NCBI GenBank assembly: GCA_031216915.1
Contig: CM062294.1
Coordinates: forward strand, 395,055,217-395,119,216
Length of the DNA stretch: 64,000 nucleotides
Origin: Pictodentalium vernedei
Taxonomy: Eukaryota; Mollusca; Scaphopoda; Dentaliida; Dentaliidae
Direction: 5' to 3'
The stretch's first letter is position 1. Each line of letters opens with the position of its first letter. Both the position numbers and the translations under genes were made by a program. Of this stretch, positions 31,861 through 41,979 are shown piece after piece. A model generated the notes under the pieces. That model ran no database searches, was not told the origin of the DNA, and worked only from the letters and a program-made list of their open reading frames with translations.

Positions 31861-33975
31861 AAAGATTCAAAGCTACACTAGCACGACATAGCCTTAGACA
31901 ACAACCTGACTTCGTATCACCGGAAGATGCATATAATTCTTACATAGATTTCTTCAGGGAATCATTCCAATCACATTTCCCTTTGGAAATAACAAATGCC
32001 CCAAGGACGTTTGTCAAACAGCAGCCCTGGATGACAAACGTACTTTTAAAATCCTCTCGTATAAAGCTAGAACTATATAAAAAGCAGCCCAGGAAACCTA
32101 CTGTTGAGAACGCCACATGCTACAAAACATATGTCCAAAACTTCAATAGGATCAAACGTAGACGTAAGGCTGATTATTATAACGCAATCTTAGAGAAAAA
32201 TAAGAATAATATGAAAAAAACCTAGCAAATACTAAACGAGGCTATTCAGAAATCTAATACAAACCTCCATTCAGTAACGTACATCAAAACTAACAACACG
32301 GAATACGCCCACCCTCAAGATATAGCTGGAGAATTCAATAACTTTTTTCCAGTGTAGGACGATTAACTAGTGCGGAAATACCCGACACTTCCACGATCTA
32401 CACGGATTATTCAAAAGGAAATTTCGAGAATAGTTTTTTTCATATCCCCGACATGTCCAGACGAAGTAATAGATATAATTAAAGGTTTTAAACCCAAAAA
32501 GAGCAAGGATTGCGACGAGATTTCGATATTTCTTCTAAAACATGTTGCTAAAGAAATAGCCCTTCCAATTTCAGATATCACCAACCTATCCTTTCAGACA
32601 GGTATAGTCCCTAAAAGAATGAAAATAGCAAAGGTAACCCCACTCTTTAAATCAAACGACAGACACATACTAAACAATTATAGGTCCATCAGTTTACTTC
32701 CCGTATTTTCAAAAAGCTTGGAGAAAATTATGTTAAAAAGACTTATATATTTTGTAGAAAGTAATAAGATCTTATATGCTTGAACACATTGCATACGAAA
32801 AGAATAAAACAACTAAAGACAGTACCTTGGCCGTCTTCCTCGACTTATCCAAAGCGTTCGATACAATCAATCACGAAATCCTCCTGGAAAAATTGAACCA
32901 CTACGGCATCAGGGGTCTCAGCAATAGTTGGTTCCGTGACTACCTCAGCGAGCGAACACAGTTCGTACAATGCTCAGGATATAAAGCAAACCCAACCTCT
33001 ATTAGTTGTGGCGTCCAACAAGGCTCGATTTTTAGGCCTAATACTGTTCTTATTATATATTAATGATATATCAGACTCAACTTCCCTTAATTTATTGTCA
33101 TTTGCTGATGATACGACAGTGTACTCATCAGGACATGACATTGACGCCCTGTCTGAAACAATTAACGCCGAACTAGAGAACGTCCACATATGGAGCTCCA
33201 CAAACAAATTAAAGTTAAATGCAAACAAAAGTAAGTTTATATTGATTAATCCCCACAACGTAAAAGTATCAACTTAAGAATTTTCCCTAATAACGACATA
33301 GTAGGAAGGGTGGGATCAACAGAAAATGAGAACGCAGTAAAAGTTCTTGGAATACATATCGACGACAAACTGACCTACAAATTACATATTTCAATACTCT
33401 GCTCTAACGTTTCCAGATCTCTTAAGGTAATTAGCAGAGTTAAAAACGTATTGCCCCACCATGCATTACTTTCTCTATACTATGGCCTTGTACATAGTTA
33501 TTTCCTATACGAAATACAGATATGGGGGCACTCAAAAGCTATCAATAAATTATTCCTTTTGCAGAAACGTGCACTCCGTATTATAAACAACAAAAAATAC
33601 AGGGCCCGATCCTTTATTTCGAAAGGATAATAATCTAAAACTCAAGAACCTCCACATCTTGCATATTATGCTATTCGTACACGACACAAGCATCTTCCGG
33701 CAACATTCGATCACTATTTCAGTGAAAGGGTCACGCCAGGACTAGCCACTAAACATTCTGGTGGCCTCCAAGTAAAGAACACAAGAAATAAATCTTTAGA
33801 TCTACTCCCCGTCAGTCTCTTTCCCAAAACATGGAACAGTGTGGACAAACGTATAACTAATTTATCAAACAGAAATGAATTTACAAAAATTATAATAAGA
33901 TAAATGTTGGAAGAATATCCCAGTGAAGTAAACTGTAATGATACTAACTGCAAGGACTGTAATCGCCATTACTGA
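31861..33975 (+). pseudogene. LINE-1 ORF2 C-terminal part: broken reverse transcriptase
   Basis: The remaining ORF2 is spread over several frames. Visible pieces: QQPWMTNVLLKSS (32.0 kb), a TGG-to-TAG nonsense change after NNMKK (32222), a one-T loss at NNFF (32345), MKIAKVTPLFKS and YRSISLLPVFSK, a deletion of about 20 codons near 32775 where the GFR motif should be, [16 protein letters not shown], a frame change at [26 protein letters not shown] with the catalytic FADD, LGIHIDDKLTY, and RALRIINNKKY. The end CNDTNCKDC resembles LINE-2's CSNPYCPDC. It cannot encode an active enzyme. Confidence 0.85.
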
Positions 33976-34436
33976 ACCACATCCTACTTTATGGAGCCCC
34001 ACATATAGGTTTATTCCGTACACTTCGATGTTAATGCACGTATTGTGTGTGTGTGAGCACGGTTATATATATTTATAAATTAAAGTCAAGCAGTTGCATC
34101 TTCATGGATCTTCCATTAATTGATATTCCTGTGTTTAATGGGTGAGACCACAGGCCATTACATAGATATACTTGCCCAGTTGTGCACACTCGTACATATG
34201 CACACATATATGTATATGTGTGTCTATGTATGTATTCATATACACTTTTGTGGTCGACGCTGGGTGGAAGGACGATATATATATATATAATAACTTTTCA
34301 TCCACTATCGATAACACACATGTGAAACGTCCATTCTACCTTGCCACGCCCTCGTCACCAACGTGCAAGTCCTTCATCAATACCAATGTATTATACTTAC
34401 TTGTATCCATCAATGCAATCCACAAACACACCACAT

Positions 34437-34475
34437 GGAATCACAGTAAGACAGCCAATCTGGCTAGGCCATTCC
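34437..34475 (+). other. LINE-1 3' UTR two-stem hairpin
   Basis: Outer stem GGAAT (34437-34441) with ATTCC (34471-34475). Inner stem AGCCA (34453-34457) with TGGCT (34461-34465) and loop ATC. Confidence 0.6.
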
Positions 34476-34719
34476 CTGCAGAACATGTATGCTGAATATC
34501 TTCTTATAATTTATAAATACTTCATAAAATGATGAGTACATTCTTGTAGAACTTAGTCTTATGTAAATACATGTGCAATCCAGTATACCTCCTACTCTCT
34601 TCGACAGTGGGGGTACAACAAACAATTTGTTAGTGTTTATTTATTGAACTGAAGATACGGTATTCTCCAGGCTCTCATGCTTCCAGTAGATTCTGTAAGG
34701 AAATAGTCGCTGTTGTGGC

Positions 34720-35965
34720 CCGGACCCATGTAGTATAGACTTTAGATAGACCATATCCTATCTGTAGGGGTATTTCTTTTGGTGTATTTCAGGTGGTCGG
34801 CTCGCTTTTCCAATTGGACGACCGAATCTAAATAATACCACAAACATTCATTTCCGTTGGATTAATGCAATGAATGTTCCTCATTCGAGACTTAAATTAA
34901 CAGAATCTTTAATGACATTACTAATACCATCAGAGATGTTTGTTTATTACACATCCATTAAACTTTAAACCAATGTATTTCACGGAATCGCCGCCATAAC
35001 ATAGAAGTTTCTGTATTCAACTGGTGATGTACAAGCCGGAACTTTTTTCCCAAGCACCGTTTATACTAGTTCTTTCTCGACGATTCATCAGTTACGCTTC
35101 GAAAAGTTTCCAAGTTTCGTTATACAGTTATTAATCGTCTGTTGCGTAGTGTGAAAATGAAAACGCCAAAACCAAATAAAGTCGGTTCACAAAAAAATTA
35201 GATAAGCAAAAATGAGATAATATTTTTAAAAAACCCTCAACAGTTCCAACCACAACATTAATCCAGTGCTGTGGCTGTCTCGTCTGCGGGTGGCGTAAAA
35301 TCTAAATTGGGCAACTTCATTTCGGTAAATCTTCGGACATCCTGACATGCTTCGAACTTCTTTTAAAAAAGTTTCTCCTAGCTGTTTTGGAAAGCTGCCC
35401 AAAATTGAACTTATATATTTACTAATAGTAATAACCACAAAATGGCTAGGCGTGAATAGATACCAGCCAGCGAGAAACAGCGACACAAATTTCAACAAAC
35501 TCACCCAAAAGAAAAGATAACGAATGTAATTTAAATTGGTTCCCCAAAGGTTGTTTTGATTTTTATCGATCCACTTGATCAGTACAGCTTCAAACAAAAC
35601 AAACGGACTCTTCACCTTTGGGTTTATATTGGAATAAAAATGTGTTTATTTAATTTTTATGCATGGGGTGTGTCATAAACACAGAACGCGATGTGTGTTT
35701 GAATCGGTGGGCGTTGTACGTAATTCGTAAGAATGGCGTAGTCGTATTTCGCTCGAGCATATGGCTCTCGCGAAATATGACTACGCCATTCCACCTCGTT
35801 AGGTAAAACACCCACCGATTCAAACACACTTCGCGTTCTGTCTATTTATTACACCATTATGATTAGAGCTTCTTCACAGCAGCAGTTTTATTATTACGTT
35901 GCGTAGTTCCACCCATTGTGTCAATGTTTTGATGCTTACAAGTTGAATTAAGCACTTATTGATTC
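34720..35965. repeat. Dispersed repeat R2, copy 3, with ~0.9-kb insertion
   Basis: 34.72-34.97 kb and 35.86-35.96 kb together match 15.95-16.24 kb in order ('gagactt', 'cagaatctttaatgac', then 'gcagcagttttattattacg'). Sequence from about 34.97 to 35.86 kb is inserted and ends in the foldback at 35.67 kb. The 129-codon minus-strand frame inside has no domain I recognise. Confidence 0.5.
35667..35855. repeat. Long foldback, arms about 85 bp
   Basis: The left arm starts GGTGTGTCATAAACACAGAA and continues through GAATGGCGTAGTCGTATTTC. The right arm is its inverse, with a 16-nt loop. The outer ends resemble those of R4 at 23.74 kb (TGTAACAAACACAGAACG), suggesting one family. Confidence 0.75.
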
Positions 35966-36267
35966 AGGTCTGACATTTTCAGGAGAGCGATTTATTCGCT
36001 CGCCTATTGCTCGCTTTAAAAAAAATTAAGTAGGGTGAAAACTATCCCTTCTGGCTTTAGAAAATAATGATTACCATAACAGCCTATTCCTAAAACCCAC
36101 ATCATTTCAGATCTCTGCTATGTCAGTGGTCTCTGTAAGACGTCCACACTGCCTCTCCCACACCTCCGGGCTTTCCACCAGGCAGAAATCATTAATAGAA
36201 AAACTTCATTTTGACACTTATAGCTTTTTTAAGCTTGAGGAGATCTAATCGCTCCCCTAGGCCATGC

Positions 36268-36490
36268 AAGGGGAACCAGTTCACCCCTATGTGGTTGTGG
36301 GGAACGTGAAACAGTCCAACATTTCCCTCTTGAGTGTCCCCTTTATCAGAACATACGGAGCATTACCCTTGATACCTTGCCCTATACAACAGACATAGAG
36401 AGTCTCTTATTTGAGGGCTTTCAGTACAATATTGACACAAATCGGTCAATATTTGAATGCCTTCATAAATTTATCGAAGCAACCGGTAGA
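36268..36490 (+). pseudogene. LINE C-terminal zinc-knuckle fragment (different clade)
   Basis: One open frame encodes SPLCGCGERETVQHFPLECP, a Cys-His-Cys cluster typical of LINE reverse-transcriptase C-termini, then SLLFEGFQYN and FECLHKFIEATGR. The foldback element inserted inside the last codons. Joining 36490 to 48283 (after removing one GGTAGA) adds FGR and a TAG stop at 48290-48292. Upstream sequence has stops, so only the tail of the protein remains. Confidence 0.78.
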
Positions 36491-36544
36491 AGTAGTATGT
36501 CATGTACCTTTCACCCCTATTCTGAGGGAACTCATCGGGGGATC

Positions 36545-36690
36545 TCGAAAGTGACGTCATGTCACGTGACCCAGTGGCGCCATGTTGTGTTGTCATGGTA
36601 ACCCGCGTGAACGGCCATATTGTGGCGTCATCTCCATAGTGATACGTGGTGTGAGTGCGCATGCGTAACGCGTGTTGTTAGGGTGATACG
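36545..36690. promoter_or_regulatory. Promoter-like motif cluster in left arm, copy 2
   Basis: TGACGTCA (36552-36559), CACGTG (36563-36568), X-box GTTGTCATGGTAAC (36589-36602) and TGCGCATGCGTA. Order and spacing match copy 1. Confidence 0.5.
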
Positions 36691-37175
36691 TGTTTCCGGA
36701 ATATAATATAATGGCGGGAACGTGACGGGTGTTGCTTTCGACTCTCACAGTAAAAACTCATTTTTAAGTTAAACTACATTAATGGAAGTATCGTTCTTAT
36801 AGCCAGGTTGGCAGTAAGAGAATGCCGAGTATTTTCAGCATATTGTTGGGATTTGTTGGAGTCCATTCTCGGGAGTTATGATCAACATTCTTGTACTTCT
36901 TTTTTGATTCACATATTTTCGTGATAGGATTAACACTGGGACACAAAAATTCAACAATTTGTGTCAGTTATTCACCACCACTGCTGACTTTCCACACCTG
37001 AGATGTGTTCACCAGAAGCTGATTAGTGTTTACCATTGTTGTTTATGTTGTCGTCGCAAATGATATGTCAGTCACCTTGCAGTGCAGAGTTGGTATTTTA
37101 CTTCATGTTGATGTTTGGTGCTTGGTGATTTAAATTTTGTGTCTTCAAAATCTTGTTCTGTACAACACAACAAGT

Positions 37176-38231
37176 ATGATTCGAAGGACTCCTGAAAAAA
37201 AAGTGTCGTGGTCGCAGAGTCATTCACAACCACAGAGGGAATCAAATAAAAGGGGCAGTGATAAAATTTCACCTCTTTTGTCTAAGACAGCTAAAAAGAA
37301 AATTTCAAATCTAGGTGATATTTCAGACTTGCGGGACTCAGATGATATGCAGGCCAAGGCATCTACGGGCGGCATAGTAGATTTATCTGATGTTGTGTTT
37401 AGGACATTAACGCAGGAACCATTCCCTGAAAAGGTGAGGCCACATCTGGTCAGTTTTGACGACGAGCGACTTGATCGTTATTTCGAAAAATTCCAGAAAG
37501 AATTGCAGCATCAATTTTCTGAGCAAGCCAATACTGTAATCCCCAGGGCCATAGAGACAGCATTGGAATCATTCATGGAACTTCACATTGCGCCATTAAA
37601 ATCGGAGATTGACGAACTCAGAACTGAGAACGAAGATCTGAAGGAGCAGATATCTTTTCTCACCGAGGAAAATGAGGCGATAAAAAACGACGTGGATACT
37701 AGATTGGATGAGTATGAACAATATAGCCGCAGAGACTGCCTGGTATTTCGAAATATGCCAGTTGACACTGATCAAATTAAGGAAATAAATAAAAAGACAG
37801 ACCACATGTGTATGAACATTTGTAATGACAAATTGGGTGTTTCGGTGAAAGAGACAGATATCAGCAGATCACATGTCATTGGAAAAGTTATGACCCGCGA
37901 TACCTCTGCATCTGCATCTGCCTCAACCTCAAAAACAGTCTCTAGGACGTGCAACATAATATGCAGGTTTACTTCTTATAGAATTCGCCACAGTATCTAT
38001 TCAAAGAAAAGGGAGCTCAAAGGACAGAACAATGTTTTCATTACGGAATCTCTCACCTCTCGGAGATCAGCCCTTGTGAGTGGACTTTCTAAATTGCGGA
38101 GAAATAAACAATTGCATGCTTACTGGACAAGTGATGGTCGGATCTTTGCAGTAAAAAATGAGAACGACAAGCCAATCACCATAAACTGTGAACAGGACTT
38201 ACAAAAAATTCTTCCAGTGTCACGGATGTAA
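37176..38231 (+). CDS. LINE-2 ORF1 protein (coiled-coil, nucleic-acid-binding type)
   Basis: 351 residues from the first ATG. The open frame extends 13 codons upstream from a TTG, but the ATG before IRRTPEKK is the natural start. The N-terminus is Lys/Ser-rich and likely disordered. Residues about 130-190 form a coiled coil with Glu/Lys heptads (LKSEIDELRTENEDLKEQI). Then comes EYEQYSRRDCLVFRNMP, a hallmark junction of LINE ORF1 proteins leading into an RRM-like domain. The C-terminal part has SKKRELKGQNNVFI and YWTSDGRIF. Such proteins trimerise and bind the element's RNA. The frame is intact, unlike ORF2, and no ORF1 accompanies LINE-1. Confidence 0.82.
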   Translation: MIRRTPEKKVSWSQSHSQPQRESNKRGSDKISPLLSKTAKKKISNLGDISDLRDSDDMQAKASTGGIVDLSDVVFRTLTQEPFPEKVRPHLVSFDDERLDRYFEKFQKELQHQFSEQANTVIPRAIETALESFMELHIAPLKSEIDELRTENEDLKEQISFLTEENEAIKNDVDTRLDEYEQYSRRDCLVFRNMPVDTDQIKEINKKTDHMCMNICNDKLGVSVKETDISRSHVIGKVMTRDTSASASASTSKTVSRTCNIICRFTSYRIRHSIYSKKRELKGQNNVFITESLTSRRSALVSGLSKLRRNKQLHAYWTSDGRIFAVKNENDKPITINCEQDLQKILPVSRM

Positions 38232-38399
38232 TGTTCCCATAATGTTCAATTGAATACCACCAGCCGAGAAATAATTGTAAGTAACTCTACCTGTGAACCA
38301 GACTGTGAACCAGACTGTGAACTAAACTGAACCCAATACATGAACCAAGTAATTGCGAACATGCTCATTCATTTGAGTGAGTGGACTGATGGCTTTGTG

Positions 38400-40330
38400 A
38401 CAGATAGCTAACCCATTAACCCAAATTGTTCGACACAATATGACCTTGTGTGTTGAAAGTATCATATAAGCACCAACAAATAAATAAATAACTCTACATT
38501 CAAAGCTCCTTCCTTCTTCCTACCCTTCTCATTCATGCACTCATTCGTCCACACATTCGCCCATTCATTCAATCGAATGGGTGTTTGAGTGAGTGGACGG
38601 ATGAGTGTCTGACTAATAGTTAACTCATTACTCCATTCATTTGAGTGAGTGGACTGATGGCTTTGTGACTAATCCAAATTGTTCGACACGATATGACCTT
38701 GAGTGTTGACAGTATCATTAAGCACCAACAAGTAAATAAATAACTCTAGATTTAAAAGCTCTTTCAAAGTAATTGAGAAAAAACTGATTAGTTTGTCCGT
38801 TCCTTGACTGTGAACTAAACTGAACCCTCACATGAACCAAGTGAGATTATATTATGCCCCCCCCCCTTTCCTCTCCTTCATTCACCCACTCACGCATTCA
38901 CTCGTCCACTAATTTGCTCATTCATTCACTACTCGAATGAAATAAGTAACGGAGGACATACTCCCTCCCCCTCATTCATTCATCCATTCGTTCACTCATT
39001 TGCTCATTCATTCACTCGAATGGATGGTTGAGTGGGTGGACGGATGAGTGTATGACTGATAGTGAACTCATGGTTCCAAACTGTTCGACACGATATAACC
39101 CGGACTGTTGAAAGTGTCGCTAAGCCCCAACAAATAAACAAATAACTGTAGATCCAAAAGCTCCCTCCTTCTCCCTACCCCTCTCATTCACGCACCCATT
39201 CGTCCACTCATTTGCTCATTCATTCACTCGAATGGGTGGTTGAGTGAGTGGACGGATGAGTGTCTGACTGATAGCTAACTCATTACTCCATTCATTTGAG
39301 TGAGTGGATTGATGGCTTTGTGACTGATAGCTAATCCATTAATTCAAATTGTTTGACACTATATGACCTTGAGTGTTGAAAGTATCATTAAGCACCAACA
39401 AATAAATAACTCAAGACTCAAAAGCTCTTTAGTTTAAACAATATTTTATTTCCGGTAAGCAAAAATATACAAGTACAAGTATTTCAAAGTAATTGAGAGC
39501 AAACTGATTAGTTCGTTCGTTCTTTGACTGTGAACTAACCTGAACCGTCATATGAACTAAGTAACTGAGATCATGCTCCTCCCCCTTCCTTTCCTCTCCT
39601 TGATTCACCCACTCACTCATTCGCTCGTCCATTAACTCTCTCATTCATTCACTACTCGAATGAAATAAGTAACGGAGAACATGCCCCCCCCCCTCTCATT
39701 CATTCATCCATTCATTCACCAGTCCACTCATTTGCTCATCCATTCACTCGAATGGATGGTTGAGTGAGTGGACGGATGAGTATGTGACTGAGAGTGAGCT
39801 CATTGCTCCAAATTGTTCGACAAGAAATGACCTGGAATGTTGAAAGTGAGTTAAGATCCAACAAATAAAAAAATAAATCTAAACACAAAAGCTCCTTCCA
39901 TCCTCCTATCCCTCTCATTCATTCACTCACTCGTCCACTCATTTGCTCATTCATTCACTCGAAGGGGTGGTTAAGTGAGTGGACGGATGAGTGTCTGATT
40001 GATCGTTATTTCATTATTTCAAAAAAGATCGACACGATATAACCCGGACTGTTGAAAGTGTCGCTAAGCCCCAACAAATAAATAAATAACTCAAGATCAA
40101 AAAGCTCCTATCCTTTTCCTACCCTTCTCATTCCTGCACTCATTCGTCCACTCATTTGCACATTCATTCACTAGAATGGGTGGTTGAGTGAGTGGACGGA
40201 TGAATGTCTGATAGTTGACTCAATACTCCAAAATGCTCGACAAGATACGACCCGGACCGTTGAAAGTGTCGCTAAGCCACAACAAATAAATAAATAACTA
40301 AAAATCTCAAAGCACCTAAGTAATTGAGAA
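38400..40330. repeat. Complex tandem repeats with embedded SINE-tail motif (LINE-2 spacer)
   Basis: Irregular units of about 215-450 bp contain 'cattcgtccactcatttgct', 'gtggacggatgagtgtctga', then 'gttcgacacgatat.acc' and 'gtgtcgctaagccccaacaa' followed by AATAAATAAATAAC. The latter is the SINE 3' end, seen at least seven times. A longer piece, 'gtgaactaaactgaaccc', recurs at about 38.31, 38.81 and 39.53 kb. Open frames here come from repeat composition. Confidence 0.8.
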
Positions 40331-40374
40331 GAAGCTAATTAGTTCGTCCCTTTTTTCCTTCCTTTCTTCATTCA

Positions 40375-40425
40375 GTCAAAGAGCTCGTTCCGAGGTGGGT
40401 CATGGGCTATGTTTTTGAGACAAAG

Positions 40426-40465
<40 letters not shown>

Positions 40466-40610
40466 TATACGTAGGCCCAGTCGGTTTTGTTTGTTACGTT
40501 GGGTAAAGGGTCCATGCTGTAAATCATCAACGCTATGGTAGTTATTCAGATATCTATTTGGACAAGTGATTAATCGATCAAGAAAACTCCTTAACCTTTT
40601 CACTTCTAGA
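40375..40610. mobile_element. Partial composite of TTAA MITE and hAT MITE, reverse orientation
   Basis: From 40377 a half-palindrome of subfamily A ('gagctcgttcc', 'ctatgtttttgagacaaaga') leads to GTTGGGTAAAGGG. It then joins 'tccatgctgtaaatcatcaa' and 'gatatctatttggac', the reverse complement of the hAT MITE at 21.08-21.15 kb. The junction between the two elements is identical to that at 21.15 kb. The outer hAT end is decayed ('aaccttttcacttctaga'). Confidence 0.75.
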
Positions 40611-40744
40611 CACAACCTCGCAAAATTGTATACTCTTGTGATCAATATGTGCTTCTTTTCTTCGCCATTCTGTCATTCCTGATAATATGTAATACCATAA
40701 ATAATTTTGGTGTAAATCAGGTCAGATTGCTTGCTTCTCCAGAG

Positions 40745-41430
40745 TCAAAGCTCAGAATAGTCAACTCATTCATTCTTTCTTTTATTCTTTTTTCATTCTT
40801 TCATCCGTCCATCCATCCATCCATCCATCCACCCATTCGTTCATTTATCCATTTATCATCCGTTCGTTCATGCATCCACTCATTCATCCGTTCATTCGTC
40901 CTAGGAGTGGGTGGGTGTATGGATGGGTGGACGGATGAATGATTGACTCAGGATACCTCAGGATAGTTAACTCATTCAGTCATTCTTTCTTTTATACATT
41001 GTTGTCATTCCTTCGCCCATCCGTCCATCCATCCAAGGATTCATCAATTCACTTACTCTTCCGTTCATCATCCATTCATCCACCCGTTCATTCATCCATC
41101 CATTCATTCGAGTGAATAACTGCTGGAGTGGAGGCATGCACGTATGACTGACTTTCTTACAAACCAATTCATTCATACATTCATCCATCCATCCATTCAT
41201 TCATTCATTCATTCATTCATTCATTCATTCATTCATTCATTCATTCATTCATTCATTCATTCATTCATTCATTCATTCATTCATTCATTGGGGTGTTTGA
41301 ATGGATGGATGGATGAATGAATGATTGGAAATTAAATCATTACAAGTGAAATAATAGCCAAGATCGTTCATTCATCCGCTCATTTGTTTATTTGTTTATT
41401 CATTTCATTATTCATTAGGATGGATGGTTG
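40745..41430. repeat. (ATTC)n and related tetranucleotide satellite
   Basis: Stretches of CATC/CATT repeats with a pure (ATTC)n run at about 41165-41288. Reading frames through it are artefacts. Confidence 0.92.
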
Positions 41431-41979
41431 GTTGGATGAGCGGGTGAGTGTAATTGGTGGCCATCTCCTAACCTAAAGATGATAACTCAATATCAACTCT
41501 GTGACTACGCGAAATGTCTACTTGGCAAACTCGATGCTTCCTCACCCTGACTCGCTCGCTCATTTACTCGCGCATTCAATCACTGACTTGAGTGATGGGT
41601 TTGTGAGTCGATGAGCGAGTGTGTGACCGATTAGTAATAAATGCATCTATGCTACTAAAAAAAAAATTGTATGAAATGTGAGAGTCGATCAGAAACCCAG
41701 TTATTCAAGAACCCATGTATAGCAACTGTTTTTCTATGTACATAGCCCTGATTTGTTATAACAACTTCTTTTCTTTTGTTTCAACCTTTTTAGTTTCCGC
41801 CATTAATATAATTATGTTTGCATTGCCCCAGACTGTTGCCCTTAGTATGAGGTCCAGTGCAGTCACCCTTAGACTGGTTCAAACCTTGTCGTATTCAGTA
41901 CACCCCTCTTTACCAAATTTCATATTGTTTTCTGCGAGGCGTGGTGCACTTATAGTACTTGGCAGTTACATTGTTAGTA

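Larger units (their letters stand above)
30925..34560 (+). mobile_element. LINE-1: decayed non-LTR retrotransposon (ORF2 and 3' UTR)
   Basis: ORF2 runs from an ATG at 30925 to a stop at 33975 with several frame breaks. A 3' UTR follows, with a conserved hairpin at 34437-34475. Gene order APE endonuclease then reverse transcriptase, and the C-terminal Cys motif, match LINE-2 at 42-45 kb. The 5' boundary and ORF1 were not found; CT-rich repeats occupy the upstream region. The domain layout fits the CR1/L2-like group, though the clade is not certain. Confidence 0.82.

Noticed and set aside
35226..35615. 129-codon minus-strand frame
   Set aside because: No motif, lies in an insertion within repeat R2, composition typical of AT-rich non-coding DNA.
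40649..41200. Frames of 74-97 codons with Ile-His-Pro-Ser runs
   Set aside because: Translation of CATC/CATT satellite.
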